Shown: positions 17,381 to 27,063, numbered from the stretch's first letter. The stretch: DNA of 64,000 nt from Candidatus Melainabacteria bacterium (GCA_016699165.1 CP064963.1:2480001-2544000), one strand, 5' to 3'. The notes: generated by a model not told the origin, from the sequence alone. Made by a program: numbers and translations.

Positions 17381-19606
17381 ATGTCGAAATCTCTCGACAA
17401 ACTCACAGCTATGCTGGAGCTGGAACCACAGGTCGTTGAGACCTTGGAATTCCCAGCCTTTCTTGAGTCGCTGAAAGACAAACCTGAGCGCGCCGGCACC
17501 GCCGCCTCGCTCTTTGTCCGCGAAGTGAAGAAAGCAGGTATCGTCGACGTCAATGATGTCGAACCATACCGGCGCCCCTACTTCGAAATGCTGCGTAGAC
17601 AGGGTATCCCTGCTTACAAGGCTTTCGACAAGGTGCGAGGCTCTCATCGCTTCATGCTGCGGCTCATGAGATTCTTTGAGGGCGCTGACCAGAACGGTCG
17701 CGAACTCAACCAGTTCCTTGTCATTTACGGACCTCCGGGCTCTGCCAAGTCGCTTACTGTCGACAGCATGCTCAAGGTTCTTGAAGGCAAGGTAATTTAC
17801 TCGGTCCAGGGTTGCCCTGACCGGGAGAATCCTATCAACCTTCTCAAGCTGCTCGACCCCGAGAAGCTTGTTCAAATCTCTGAAGCTCTCGGCTTGCTCG
17901 AGCGCAATTCGGACCAGACGGTCAAGCACGACAAGCTTGCCGACCTGATGAAGACCGCTCAGGAGCCGTGCTCGCACTGCTTCCGCAAGGTCATGGGCAT
18001 GGACAAGAGCGACGCCGCAAGCGCTGCTACGGACAAGCCTAACCTTTCCTGTGTCAAGGTCGACGGCGTTCGTCTCTCCTCACGCAGCAGCGGACTCTCG
18101 GTATGGAGCCCGTCCCCCAGGGGACAGGGTTGCAGTTTGCCCACCGCTTTGCGCCAGGGCAACCGCGGCATGATCCGCATGCAGGAAGCTTTCTCCGCCA
18201 AGGACGCGCCGGAAGGTGAAGTCAACGAACTCCAGATTCTTCTGGAGGCTACCGAAGGCAGGCGCTTGCCGGCATCTTCGGTGGAATGTGGCTCCAGCGC
18301 CGGCTTTATTCCTCTCGACGTGCTCATCGTTGCTGAAACCAACGAAGGGGCATGGACCAACTTCAACCAGGCTCAGCCCGACCCGCTCATCTATGGTCGT
18401 CGTAGTCGCGTCTTCTCCAAGCCACACAACACTGTGTTCAGCGAGGAAGTGAAGGCGTACCACGATTTTCTGGCTCAGCTCAAGACCAAGCCCAAGTTCG
18501 ACCCGCTTGTTCTGGACGTTGTGGCATCTTTGTCTGTCGCCAGTCACATGCGCGACGACAAGGATTTCGATGGTCCCGACCTGGATACCCGCATGCGGCT
18601 TTATGACGGCGAAGTTCTCGCTGTCGACCGCACCGCAGGCACTCCCGGCAAACCGCCGATGGGCATGGGCACTGGACTTGCATCAGCGAGTTCTCGCCCG
18701 GTTGCGACTTCCACGGCTCAAGCGCCGAAGGATGGATACAACGTGACCAAGCTCTGGGAGAAGGCTGGTAACGAAGAAGGCATGACTGGGCTCGAAATGG
18801 GCTTCATGTTCAGCGCCTTGAGCCAGCTTGCTCGGTTTGGTATCGATGAAGGCCTCGAGAAACCCATCCTTAAAGATGGCGAGGTAATTACTTCTCTCTT
18901 CGCCATGGCCTATCTGAAGTCGCGCGTTGAGCTTGCGCTCAACACTCCGGCTCTGGAGAAGGAAACCAAGGCAATGCTCGAGCGCTGCTTGACTTATCTC
19001 AAGCGCGCCGAAAATCCCACCGACACCCCGCAGCTGATTGAGAAGCGGTATCGCCGGTGGTTGCACGCTCAAGTCTTCGATGTGTTCGCACCAGACTACG
19101 CCAAGCGTGCCGACGAGGTGTTCAAGCGTTATCGCACCCTCTCCGGCGCCATCGCAATTGGCCGCGACAGTTTCATCGATAACTCTCAGGGTCAAAATCG
19201 GCCGGTTCGTATCCTGCCGAAGGACTATGAGTTTATGGGTCGTCTCGAGAAAGCTATGGGTATCACCAATAGCGAAGAAGTGAACAATTTCCGCCGTTCC
19301 TTCGAGTCTGACCTCATTGCGCGCGTCGCCGAGCTTGCCACCATCAGTGGTGAGGAGTCGGTCGACTTTAACAATCTCCTTTCTTGGGATTCTCATCCGG
19401 ACATGAAGAAGGGCATCAAAGCTCTTCTCGACCAGGAGATTGCCGAGAAGATTCAGAGGGTGCTGTCGGAAGACGTCAACCTCAAGTCCGATGACCGCAA
19501 GCTCAAAGACGCGTCAATCGCACGCTTCGACGAGCTCGGCTACTCGGAGGGCGCCCGCAAGGAAGTCCTCGAGTATTTCAAGAAATTCGAACTGTGGAAG
19601 TCGTAA
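17381..19606 (+). CDS. prkA: PrkA-type serine protein kinase, first paralogue
   Basis: PrkA proteins combine an AAA+ ATPase module with a kinase-like C-terminal domain and act in stationary phase, nitrogen stress or sporulation. The Walker A motif is GPPGSAKS at 117-124. GNRGMIRMQEAF and LLEATEG correspond to the family's 'ANRGLLEFVEMFK..LLTATQEG' core, and DVLIVAETNEGAW to its 'HSNE' region. A CSHC pair at 197-200 and Cys224 suggest a metal-binding knuckle in the place where the family often has one. At 741 residues it is about 100 longer than Escherichia coli YeaG, with a Gly/Ala/Ser-rich insert near 435-455. It has an AAGGAGG site and heads an operon with a second PrkA, YeaH and SpoVR. Confidence 0.92.
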   Translation: MSKSLDKLTAMLELEPQVVETLEFPAFLESLKDKPERAGTAASLFVREVKKAGIVDVNDVEPYRRPYFEMLRRQGIPAYKAFDKVRGSHRFMLRLMRFFEGADQNGRELNQFLVIYGPPGSAKSLTVDSMLKVLEGKVIYSVQGCPDRENPINLLKLLDPEKLVQISEALGLLERNSDQTVKHDKLADLMKTAQEPCSHCFRKVMGMDKSDAASAATDKPNLSCVKVDGVRLSSRSSGLSVWSPSPRGQGCSLPTALRQGNRGMIRMQEAFSAKDAPEGEVNELQILLEATEGRRLPASSVECGSSAGFIPLDVLIVAETNEGAWTNFNQAQPDPLIYGRRSRVFSKPHNTVFSEEVKAYHDFLAQLKTKPKFDPLVLDVVASLSVASHMRDDKDFDGPDLDTRMRLYDGEVLAVDRTAGTPGKPPMGMGTGLASASSRPVATSTAQAPKDGYNVTKLWEKAGNEEGMTGLEMGFMFSALSQLARFGIDEGLEKPILKDGEVITSLFAMAYLKSRVELALNTPALEKETKAMLERCLTYLKRAENPTDTPQLIEKRYRRWLHAQVFDVFAPDYAKRADEVFKRYRTLSGAIAIGRDSFIDNSQGQNRPVRILPKDYEFMGRLEKAMGITNSEEVNNFRRSFESDLIARVAELATISGEESVDFNNLLSWDSHPDMKKGIKALLDQEIAEKIQRVLSEDVNLKSDDRKLKDASIARFDELGYSEGARKEVLEYFKKFELWKS

Positions 19607-19621
19607 CCGACTTTCGCGCAG

Positions 19622-19656
19622 CAGGGCTGCTTCAACTAAGACATGAATGCAGCCTG
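19622..19656 (+). other. Intra-operon hairpin between the two prkA genes
   Basis: CAGGGCTGC pairs with GCAGCCTG. No T-run follows, so it is more likely an mRNA processing or stability structure than a terminator. Confidence 0.45.
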
Positions 19657-19696
19657 TCTACCCCCACCAAACCCAATCATGAAAGGGTGAAAAACT

Positions 19697-21913
19697 ATGT
19701 CTAATGAGTCCAAGATCCTCTCGCTCTCCGACAAAGAGCGCGCGAAGCTTTTCCTCCCGACCGACGCGTTCACTGGCACCATGCCGAAGTTTCTCGAGCG
19801 CGTTTTCGACCATCCCGCCACGACCGAATCGGCCAAGATGCGCATGCATCGCGCCATCATCCGTCAGGGCGTGAAGAACCTGCGTTCGGGCCAGCTCGAG
19901 CGCATCTACGGCAAGCCGGTTCTGGCTTACAATGCGTTCGCCAACTACCACGGCATCGAGCCCCAGATCCACCAGGTGGTCTCTGGCTATTTCGGCGCAG
20001 CGGCGATGGGCGGCGAGCAGGACGGGCAGGTGCTCGTTCTCATCGGCCCCAAGGGTGCCGCCAAGTCGCAGTTCGTCAAGTCTCTGCGCAAGATCCTCAA
20101 GGGCACCGAGCCGGTTCCCTATTTGGCTGGTTCGCAGATGCGCACCAACCCGATGAACATCTTCTTCATGGTTCCGCGCGTTGCGGAACTGATGGTGAAG
20201 AATGGCGAGGTCAAGACGCTCGAAGAAGCGCGCCGCATCATCCTGGAGCAGTTCGGCTTCAAGGACAATGTCCAGCTCGACTTCACGCGTCACGACATCC
20301 AGGCCCTTTGCGCTGGCGCCGGCGTCGAGGCATCTTTCGAAGGTCTGACCAAGATCTCCGACGCCGACACGCTCGTCTCGGCAATCGCGTTCGGCATGCG
20401 CCAGCGTCGCGCCGCGCGGAATAACTTCGGTTATCCCGACCCGGTCGTGCAGGCGATGCTCCTTGGCCAGTTCGGCTACGAGCGCGTCAACATCTGGGAC
20501 TTCCCCGTCGAGTCGTTCAAGTATCTCGACGACCAGGAAGGCTCGGTCGGCATCTCGTCCGTCAAGGAAGTGGAGCCGCTCAAGTTCGATATGACCAAGT
20601 TCATCGGCGAAGAGAACATCTCCGCCCTGGGCAACGTCGATCGCGCTGACCCGGCTTCGGTGGTGCTGAACGGCGCCTACAACCAGGCCAACCGCGGGCT
20701 TCTGGAGGTCGTCGAGGCCTTCAAGAACCCGAAGGAAGCACACCGCTCGGCGCTGGAAGCGACGCAGGACAAGAGCATTCCCGCTCCGGATCCGATGCGT
20801 AACAACCTGCACTGGGACGGCATTCCCATCTACCACTCCAACGCTCCGGAATTCCGGGACTTCAAGGCTGACCCGAAGAACGAGCCGTATCTGGACCGTT
20901 TCGTCTGGGTGAAGTGGAAGTATCCGCTGGAGGCTTCTGAGCAGGAGAAGGTCGAGGCCAAGCAGTGGGCTCGTACCGACTATGCTCTGCCCAAGGACGA
21001 GGGCGGCGTTCACCTCGAACCCACCATCGGCCCCTACATCTCTCGCTTCACTGTGCTCACGCGCATGGAGCCTTCGGAGAGCGTTCCCGACATGATGGTC
21101 AAGCTCGACGCCTACAACGGCGACGAGTCCCGTCTGCGCGGCATGACCACCAAGATCGACGTTCTTGCGCTCAAGCGTGAAGCGACGAACTGGGAAGGCA
21201 TGGACGGCGTTTCTCCGCGTTTCACCGCGAAGGTCCGCGACGAGTTGGCTGCTGAAGCCCACGCGACCGGCCGCCGCTCGATCACCAGCCGCGAACTTCG
21301 CGACCGGATGTACGAGCTCACTCGCGACATCGAAGACGAGAAGCAGCGCGACCTCTATCGCGGCTTCATCAACAAGGAGCTCGATGCCTGGCGCCGCAAG
21401 CGTCTCTCGCGCATCGTCGTCTCGGCCATGGTGCCCTCGTTCCCCAACGAGTGCCAGGGCAACTTCGACAAGTACATCCAGAACGTGATCGCGTTCAACC
21501 GCGGCTCCACCGTTCGCAGCGGTTCGTCCAGTGCATGGCGCAGCGGTCCCGATGAGGACTACATGCGTCGCATCGAGGCCGACCCGGAGCTGAACATCAC
21601 GTCGGCTCAGTCTCGCGAGTTCCGCGCTGAAGTGGCGTCGGTCGTCTCTGCCTACATGCAGGACAACCAGACCACCAAGGTGCCGTACAACTGCTACGAG
21701 CCCTTGCAGCATGCCATCGAGCGCTTCGTGTGCGAGAAGGTGGCTGAAACTGCCCGCGTTCTCTTCTCCGGTAGTGCCCGGACCGAGGAGGACCACGAGA
21801 ACCTCAACAAGATCAAGAAGCAGTTGATCGAGGTTCACGGATTCGACGAATACACCGCCGACGAGCTGCTTCGTGAGGCGGAAGAGACCAAGGACTTCCT
21901 CAAGGAGATCTAA
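19697..21913 (+). CDS. prkA: PrkA-type serine protein kinase, second paralogue
   Basis: The Walker A motif GPKGAAKS again lies at 117-124, exactly as in the upstream copy. NQANRGLLEVVEAFKNPKEA, then LEATQDKSI, IPIYHSNAPEF and NEPYLDRFVWVKW are strong matches to the conserved PrkA core, and GVSPRFTAKV matches the start of the C-terminal kinase-like domain. At 738 residues it is longer than the usual 640-650. It lacks the CSHC pair of its neighbour. The two proteins have diverged strongly outside the core, so this is an old duplication and they may form a hetero-oligomeric AAA+ ring. The ribosome binding site is GAAAGGGTG; the gap to the first copy is 90 bases. Confidence 0.93.
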   Translation: MSNESKILSLSDKERAKLFLPTDAFTGTMPKFLERVFDHPATTESAKMRMHRAIIRQGVKNLRSGQLERIYGKPVLAYNAFANYHGIEPQIHQVVSGYFGAAAMGGEQDGQVLVLIGPKGAAKSQFVKSLRKILKGTEPVPYLAGSQMRTNPMNIFFMVPRVAELMVKNGEVKTLEEARRIILEQFGFKDNVQLDFTRHDIQALCAGAGVEASFEGLTKISDADTLVSAIAFGMRQRRAARNNFGYPDPVVQAMLLGQFGYERVNIWDFPVESFKYLDDQEGSVGISSVKEVEPLKFDMTKFIGEENISALGNVDRADPASVVLNGAYNQANRGLLEVVEAFKNPKEAHRSALEATQDKSIPAPDPMRNNLHWDGIPIYHSNAPEFRDFKADPKNEPYLDRFVWVKWKYPLEASEQEKVEAKQWARTDYALPKDEGGVHLEPTIGPYISRFTVLTRMEPSESVPDMMVKLDAYNGDESRLRGMTTKIDVLALKREATNWEGMDGVSPRFTAKVRDELAAEAHATGRRSITSRELRDRMYELTRDIEDEKQRDLYRGFINKELDAWRRKRLSRIVVSAMVPSFPNECQGNFDKYIQNVIAFNRGSTVRSGSSSAWRSGPDEDYMRRIEADPELNITSAQSREFRAEVASVVSAYMQDNQTTKVPYNCYEPLQHAIERFVCEKVAETARVLFSGSARTEEDHENLNKIKKQLIEVHGFDEYTADELLREAEETKDFLKEI

Positions 21914-21952
21914 GCGATTAGATCCCTCTGAGCTAGCCAGTAAGCGACGTTG

Positions 21953-21981
21953 CCGCCGACCTCTCAAAAGGAGGCCGGCGG
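21953..21981 (+). other. Intra-operon hairpin
   Basis: CCGCCGaCCTC pairs with GGAGGcCGGCGG on a TCAAAA loop between the second prkA and yeaH. There is no T-run. Confidence 0.5.
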
Positions 21982-22058
21982 TGATTCGCCCTGGGAAGTT
22001 TCACGGATTCTCGCTTTCCATCTTCATCCTCACACACTAAATAGGAGGTAACCTCACT

Positions 22059-23342
22059 ATGACAGAGAAAAAGAGACCGGATAAGGTCAACATTGCTGAC
22101 TACATCAGCGACGTTGGAATCTTCAATCCGGAAGCATCTCCTTTTCCTATCAGCCTGACGTCTCGAAACGTCCTTGGCGATGTCGTGGTCACCCGCCCCA
22201 GCGATGGTGGCGGAACCCGCGTCGACGATGACCGCAAGCGTCACAAAGATCGCATTCGCGATCAGATCAAGACCAAGCTCCCCGACATCATCGGCAAGGG
22301 CAAGATCTTTACCGGCAATGGCAAGTTCAAAGTCCCCGTCAAGGGTGGCTACGAACCGAAAATCCGGTACGGTCGTGACCCCAAGGGTGGTGGCGGCGGT
22401 GGCAAAGGTCAAAAGGCTTCGCAAGATAAAGGCGAGCTGACGATCGAGCTGACCAAGGAAGAGCTCATCCAGATGCTCTTTGACGAAATGGAATTGCCGG
22501 ACATGCTTCGTAAGCAGATGGCAAAAACCAAGGTCAAGGCGCACAAGTTCCGTGGCGTGCAGAAGGTCGGTCCCAAGCCGTTCTTCCGCCGCAAAGACTC
22601 CGCAGTCGAGCGCATCAGGCGTTCGATTGGTCTGCGCAACGCCAACCGCGAACAATTTCCTCATCTGTTCCACGACGCGGACGGCAACGTCCTCGCCAAG
22701 CCCCTGATCCCAAGCACGACGGACATTCCGTTCAAACGCCGCGATTTCCGCTTCGAGCGGGTCGAGGAAGTGCTCGATGAGGACAGCAAGGCCGTCGTAT
22801 TCTTCGTTCTCGACCGCTCCGTTTCGATGGATGGTGTGCCCCTCTTGCTCGCCAAGGCGTACTTCTACTTGAACCTCATGTTCTTGCGCAGCAAGTACAA
22901 AGAGGTGCACGTGGTAATGATCGCCCACGACGCTGGTGCTCACCGCATTCTGGAGGAAGAGAAGTTCTTCGGCGTAGGCGTCGATGGCGGCACTGACCCG
23001 GCTCCGGCCTGGCAGATGGTGCACGACATCGCTCAAGCCGAGTTTCCGCTCTCTGCCTGGAATCGCTACATGTTCCAGGCCTCCGACGGCATCACGTATG
23101 GCGGTTCCTCTGGCGTGCCACGCAAGTGGTACACCAAGTTCCTCGAGATCGGCTTTGCCTTTCTGGGGTATTTGGAAACCGTCAATCCAGGCAGCTTCTC
23201 GCAAGTCTGGAATGACATCGGAAAAGATCTGCAAGCTCTTGACGAAAAGTCCAAGAAGCATGTCGGCATGGCGCGAGTCTCCGACATGAAGGACTTGCCC
23301 AAGGCTTTCAAGGTCATTCTTGTCAAAGACAAAGTCCAGTAG
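22059..23342 (+). CDS. yeaH: YeaH/DUF444 von Willebrand factor A protein
   Basis: YeaH proteins accompany PrkA/YeaG and SpoVR in many bacteria and likely act with the kinase in a signalling complex. The VWA domain occupies about 245-425, with the MIDAS motif DRSVS (252-256), a Gly-Gly-Thr-Asp (GGTDPAPAW) threonine ligand and a later Ser-Asp-Gly (ASDGITYGG). A flexible Gly-rich segment of six to seven Gly lies at about 109-117, as in the family. The N-terminal 200 residues are basic and helical. The length, 427, equals that of Escherichia coli YeaH. It has a strong ATAGGAGGT site and ends nine bases before spoVR, so translation is likely coupled. Confidence 0.93.
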   Translation: MTEKKRPDKVNIADYISDVGIFNPEASPFPISLTSRNVLGDVVVTRPSDGGGTRVDDDRKRHKDRIRDQIKTKLPDIIGKGKIFTGNGKFKVPVKGGYEPKIRYGRDPKGGGGGGKGQKASQDKGELTIELTKEELIQMLFDEMELPDMLRKQMAKTKVKAHKFRGVQKVGPKPFFRRKDSAVERIRRSIGLRNANREQFPHLFHDADGNVLAKPLIPSTTDIPFKRRDFRFERVEEVLDEDSKAVVFFVLDRSVSMDGVPLLLAKAYFYLNLMFLRSKYKEVHVVMIAHDAGAHRILEEEKFFGVGVDGGTDPAPAWQMVHDIAQAEFPLSAWNRYMFQASDGITYGGSSGVPRKWYTKFLEIGFAFLGYLETVNPGSFSQVWNDIGKDLQALDEKSKKHVGMARVSDMKDLPKAFKVILVKDKVQ

Positions 23343-23351
23343 GAGGATTGA

Positions 23352-25220
23352 ATGTCAACCGATAAACTGATTACCAACATTCGCATGTGGGACGAAAGGC
23401 TGACTCGTGCAGCCATTCGTCGCGGCCGACGCCCCTTCCCGACCCGCTATGAGCTGGTCTCGGATGCGGCAATGGTGCGCCTCGTCCCCTACGTCATGAT
23501 GCCGACTCACTATCGGCATTGGTCTTACGGCAAGAGGTACGAAGAGTTCGCCGGACAAGGCACGTTCAAGATTCTCGAGGCTGTTATTAACAGCAATCCT
23601 AGCTTCTGCTATCTCGGAATCACGAACCCCTTCCCGGTGCAGCTCCGCGTCATGACGCACGCCAAGTTTGGCCACGTCGACTTCTTCGCCAATAACCAGT
23701 CATTCTCCGAGTCCGGCGCAAACAGTATCATTCCGCGCCTGGCTCAGAATGCCAATTTCATCAAGCGGCTTTCTGATGACCCCACCTACGGCGTGGAGCG
23801 TGTCGAGTTCATTCTCGATGCCGCTCACGCCCTGGATGACCACATCGGTCTGGTGCCATCAATCAAGGAAGTCGTCTCCGAGAAAGAGGCTCGGCAGAAA
23901 CTCGAACATCTGTTCGTTGAAAAGACACGAGAACTCGTGGCTGTTCAGCACAGTCAGTTCGAGCAGAAGCAGGTTCAGGACCAGATCGACAAGGTGAAAG
24001 CCATGTTGCTCCGCGACCCGCTGCGCCCGACCACCGACATTCTCGGTTTCATCATGGACCCGGCTAACAATCCGCGTCTTGGTAATGAAGAGCGTGGTCT
24101 GATTGCGATCGTTCGCGACCAGGCTCGCTACATGAAGCCGCAAGGCCCGACCAAGATCATGAACGAAGGCTGGGCTATGAAGACCGAGAAGGACGTTTTG
24201 CTCGCTCCAGAAGTCGGTCTTCCGTACAACTGGGCGATTGAATACGCACGGCAGTGGACGCACCACAAGAACAAGGCGTCCAATCTGTATTTCGACCCCT
24301 ACGCCTTCGGCGAAGACCTCTTCAACTACATCGACGCCAAGCATGGCTTCGATGATGGCGAGGTCGAAGTCGAGACGCCGGAATTCACCACTCGCGACGT
24401 TCGCCCCGAAGACCTCGAAGGCGACACTCCCGAGTATCTCTGCAAGACCATTGACGGCAAAGTGATGGAGTGGACCGGCACCTATAAGAAGGTGACCATT
24501 CCCAATCGCAATGACGACAAGGTCCTTTCGGTGCGCGCAAATCGCATCGACAAGTCCTTCATCCGCGAGTTCCTCACCAAGGAGTTCGTCGAAGGGCAGA
24601 ACGAGAAAGCTCTCGAGTGGTTGCACCGGGTTGCTGGCATCATCAGCCGCTTCCTGCTCAAGAACCGCTACCCGCCGCAGGTCGCATTCCATCCTATCGA
24701 AGAGACGCTCACCAATGCGTCGACCGAGAAGATGATGCAGATTATCGGCGTTTGGATGAAATACGCTCAAGAGTCCGAGGAACTTCAGAAGTCTGGTTGG
24801 CCAGCTTTCCCCGTGCCGCCTGAGACCCTGAAGGAGATGGCTACGATTCTTCAGATCGTCGCCGCTTTCGACAAGGACCACAAGCTGTTCCGCACTCAGA
24901 TGATCCTCCGGACCGCAGGCTCGATGAAGCCGGATCTGGTGGTTTTCGACGGCGGTCCTCATTCAAAGGATCCCACCGGTACGCTCACCATTGTGCACGT
25001 GTACGACCCCACTTTCGGTCTGCTTCTGCAGTCGGAGTGCCGTGACACCGTGCTCTATCTGGGTCGCCTGTGGGCCGCTCCCGTCAAGCTTATTACTGTG
25101 GAACAGCCGCAGAATAGGTGGGGCGAGGATGAGGGTCAGCCCAAGCCGTTCTTCTATCACGTCGATGCCCAAGGCAAGCTGACGGAAGGATACATTCCCG
25201 AGGAGGAGAAGAAGAAGTAA
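23352..25220 (+). CDS. spoVR: SpoVR-family protein
   Basis: SpoVR proteins (YcgB in Escherichia coli) are soluble proteins needed for spore cortex formation in Bacillus and for stress responses elsewhere; the biochemical activity is not established. The N-terminal half has the family's core: YVMMPTHYRHWSYGKRYEE, the Tyr-Leu-Gly-Ile stretch NPSFCYLGI, and KFGHVDFFANN. The C-terminal half (DPTGTLTIVHVYDPTFGLLL) matches the conserved 'G.L.L.H...G..L' tail. At 622 residues it is about 110 longer than YcgB, mostly through an internal insert near 330-400. An AGGAGG site follows the yeaH stop directly. Co-occurrence with prkA and yeaH makes the call firm. Confidence 0.93.
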   Translation: MSTDKLITNIRMWDERLTRAAIRRGRRPFPTRYELVSDAAMVRLVPYVMMPTHYRHWSYGKRYEEFAGQGTFKILEAVINSNPSFCYLGITNPFPVQLRVMTHAKFGHVDFFANNQSFSESGANSIIPRLAQNANFIKRLSDDPTYGVERVEFILDAAHALDDHIGLVPSIKEVVSEKEARQKLEHLFVEKTRELVAVQHSQFEQKQVQDQIDKVKAMLLRDPLRPTTDILGFIMDPANNPRLGNEERGLIAIVRDQARYMKPQGPTKIMNEGWAMKTEKDVLLAPEVGLPYNWAIEYARQWTHHKNKASNLYFDPYAFGEDLFNYIDAKHGFDDGEVEVETPEFTTRDVRPEDLEGDTPEYLCKTIDGKVMEWTGTYKKVTIPNRNDDKVLSVRANRIDKSFIREFLTKEFVEGQNEKALEWLHRVAGIISRFLLKNRYPPQVAFHPIEETLTNASTEKMMQIIGVWMKYAQESEELQKSGWPAFPVPPETLKEMATILQIVAAFDKDHKLFRTQMILRTAGSMKPDLVVFDGGPHSKDPTGTLTIVHVYDPTFGLLLQSECRDTVLYLGRLWAAPVKLITVEQPQNRWGEDEGQPKPFFYHVDAQGKLTEGYIPEEEKKK

Positions 25221-25231
25221 TTCTTCTTCTC
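25206..25231 (+). other. Hairpin spanning the spoVR stop codon
   Basis: GAGAAGAAGAA pairs with TTCTTCTTCTC, with the TAA stop in the loop. It could affect termination, mRNA stability or translation of the next gene 50 bases on. Confidence 0.5.
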
Positions 25232-25280
25232 TTCATTACCATCTAAACCCAATCCCTCACTCACATAGAGAGGAATCTAC

Positions 25281-25961
25281 ATGAGAACCGAAAACGGTAT
25301 TTCGATGGAGTTCTTCAACACCGCGAATCCTGAATGCGCGGTGATGACTGCCGAACTCCAAGGCGGTAGCCACCTGGTTCGTATGCCGGGCGGTCAGTTC
25401 AAGGTGCGGATTCTTACCCCGCATCCGACCGAAGTGGTTATGTCTCTCGACCATCAGAACCTGGTCCAATGCCAGGTTCCGGCCGGTCTGTCGTACATCG
25501 AAAAAGGTCAGGACGGCAAGCCGTTCATCTTCAACCCCAATGGTGCTCCCGTGCCGATGTCGCCGCAAACCGTGGCCGCAAGCGAGTCTCTGGAGACCAA
25601 CCCGGGCGAAGGTCGCACCGAACTCGATACCGACGGCATGTTCACCGACTTCCTGGCGGATGCAATCGCATCCGGCGTTCAGCTCACTCCCACCAACGTG
25701 GCGAGCGAGTTCATGCGCCACCAGGTCAAGTTGCACGGGCTCGACAAGAACTCCGACGCGGACGAAGTTGGAAAGCTGGTTATCGCTTTGCGCTTCGTTC
25801 CCAAGGAGATGGTCGAGACCGAAATCGAGCATGTTCTCTGCCGCCTGAACGAACCGGATCGTCATGACCGGCTCTTCGCGGCGAACTTCCACAAGGTCGT
25901 CTCGCCTGTGGCGCCGACCCCGCATACCTGCAGCCTCTGCCGGATGCACCCGCACGACTGA
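25281..25961 (+). CDS. Unknown protein of the PrkA operon with a C-terminal Cys-x2-Cys
   Basis: The 226-residue protein has a beta-rich N-terminal half (about 15-90, e.g. HLVRMPGGQFKVRILTPHP) and a helical C-terminal half, ending in CSLCRMHPHD. The last ten residues hold Cys-x2-Cys and two His, a possible metal knuckle. There is no membrane segment. I do not recognise a family. It has a GAGAGGA site, lies 60 bases after spoVR and is followed by a strong terminator, so it is the last gene of the main PrkA transcript. Its conserved place would suggest a role with PrkA/SpoVR, but that is inference from position only. Confidence 0.7.
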   Translation: MRTENGISMEFFNTANPECAVMTAELQGGSHLVRMPGGQFKVRILTPHPTEVVMSLDHQNLVQCQVPAGLSYIEKGQDGKPFIFNPNGAPVPMSPQTVAASESLETNPGEGRTELDTDGMFTDFLADAIASGVQLTPTNVASEFMRHQVKLHGLDKNSDADEVGKLVIALRFVPKEMVETEIEHVLCRLNEPDRHDRLFAANFHKVVSPVAPTPHTCSLCRMHPHD

Positions 25962-25996
25962 TGTTGTGCTGAACAATAAAAGAGGTAACTGAACTA

Positions 25997-26038
25997 GAGA
26001 AGAGGTGCTGCCAAAATCGGCACCTCTTCTCATTTTTT
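25997..26038 (+). terminator. Terminator of the PrkA operon
   Basis: GAGAAGAGGTGC pairs with GCACCTCTTCTC, followed by ATTTTTTAT. Confidence 0.9.
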
Positions 26039-26190
26039 ATTCTTTTTTAGATCTAAAGAACCAAACACTTGCCTGAATCTTTTTGGTTGCGCCATCCTCA
26101 ATGCGCGGCTGAGAACGGGTGAGTAGTGCAGGTCTTACGCCACGAGTCGATGGCTTGCACGCAGAACCATACTCGCAAGAGGAAAAAAAA

Positions 26191-26976
26191 TTGAACAAGA
26201 ACAGCATCATTACTATTCCTACCATGTTTCCCAACACTGACGCTCTGGCCAAAACCTACGACGCACTTGAATCGTGCATGGCCGAGGCAGCCGTTGTCGA
26301 GGCAATCCTGAAGGAAGCGAACGGCAATTTATGCGAAGCCGCCGACTTCATTCCCGATGCACCGACCAGGGAGAAGCATGGCTTTTCAGGCGAATTTTAT
26401 CGTATCGAGCGCACCATCAAAGAGCGCACTCTCCAGCGCGAGCAGCGCCGCATCATTTACTACGCTGCACGCCTGCGTCTCGAGAATATGATCAAGAAAC
26501 TCAGCAATGCTCGCCTTGCCTTGGTCGAACACTCGCTCATGTATCGAGAACAGTTTGACGCACGCGTCGGCTACGAGGACGAAGATCCGCGCTACCACGA
26601 AATCGCACGCATCAACGTCTTCTTCTGCGACCAGCTCGCACTGGAAGCCTATGTGCGCTTGAAGGAGCTCAATCTCGCCATTTCGCATGGTGTCAGCATC
26701 TCCGAACACTGGGCGCACGGCAAGAAGATCGATCTTTCCGCTTCACTCAAAGCCGAATACGTTCGCTCTGAGCGCATTTGGGTGGTTCAGTACAGCGGAT
26801 GGGGCTCGAAGTTCCGTCACAGCGGCGAAAACCCTGAGTCGCCTCCGCCGGATCCCTATCTCACACTCGACGAAGCCCGCATCGACGCTGGCGGCTGGGA
26901 ATGCACTGCTGACACTATCGGTGGACAGGCTCAGCTCTTCAACGTGAAGACTGGCGAAACGACCCGCGACTTCTAA
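26191..26976 (+). CDS. Unknown soluble helical protein, probable TTG start
   Basis: A TTG at 26191 sits eight bases after AGAGGA and gives 261 residues. A GTG upstream at 26119 lacks a binding site and overlaps poorly conserved-looking sequence; an ATG at 26224 has no site either. Residues 60-190 are strongly helical and charged. The C-terminal 70 residues change to a Trp/Gly-rich segment (ERIWVVQYSGWGSKF) with a short beta pattern. No family is recognised. It follows the PrkA operon terminator by 150 bases in the same direction and may be an independent unit with its own terminator. Confidence 0.65.
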   Translation: MNKNSIITIPTMFPNTDALAKTYDALESCMAEAAVVEAILKEANGNLCEAADFIPDAPTREKHGFSGEFYRIERTIKERTLQREQRRIIYYAARLRLENMIKKLSNARLALVEHSLMYREQFDARVGYEDEDPRYHEIARINVFFCDQLALEAYVRLKELNLAISHGVSISEHWAHGKKIDLSASLKAEYVRSERIWVVQYSGWGSKFRHSGENPESPPPDPYLTLDEARIDAGGWECTADTIGGQAQLFNVKTGETTRDF

Positions 26977-26998
26977 CTTTCGCTTCGAATCTACTTTG

Positions 26999-27040
26999 AC
27001 GGAAGACTTTGGTGTAACCCACCGAGTCTTCCGTTCTTCT
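26999..27040 (+). terminator. Rho-independent terminator
   Basis: ACGGAAGACT pairs with AGTCTTCCGT, with an inner TGGTG/CCACC stem; TTCTTCTTTTCTTTTTT follows. Confidence 0.85.
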
Positions 27041-27063
27041 TTTCTTTTTTCTCCCCCGCTTGT

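Noticed and set aside
19658..21967. Long 769-codon minus-strand frame opposite the second prkA gene
   Set aside because: It mirrors a firmly identified GC-rich gene, is Asp/Val/Leu/His-rich with no motif, and has no ribosome binding site. The same applies to other long antisense frames opposite GC-rich genes (for example 21933-23261 and 55544-57229).
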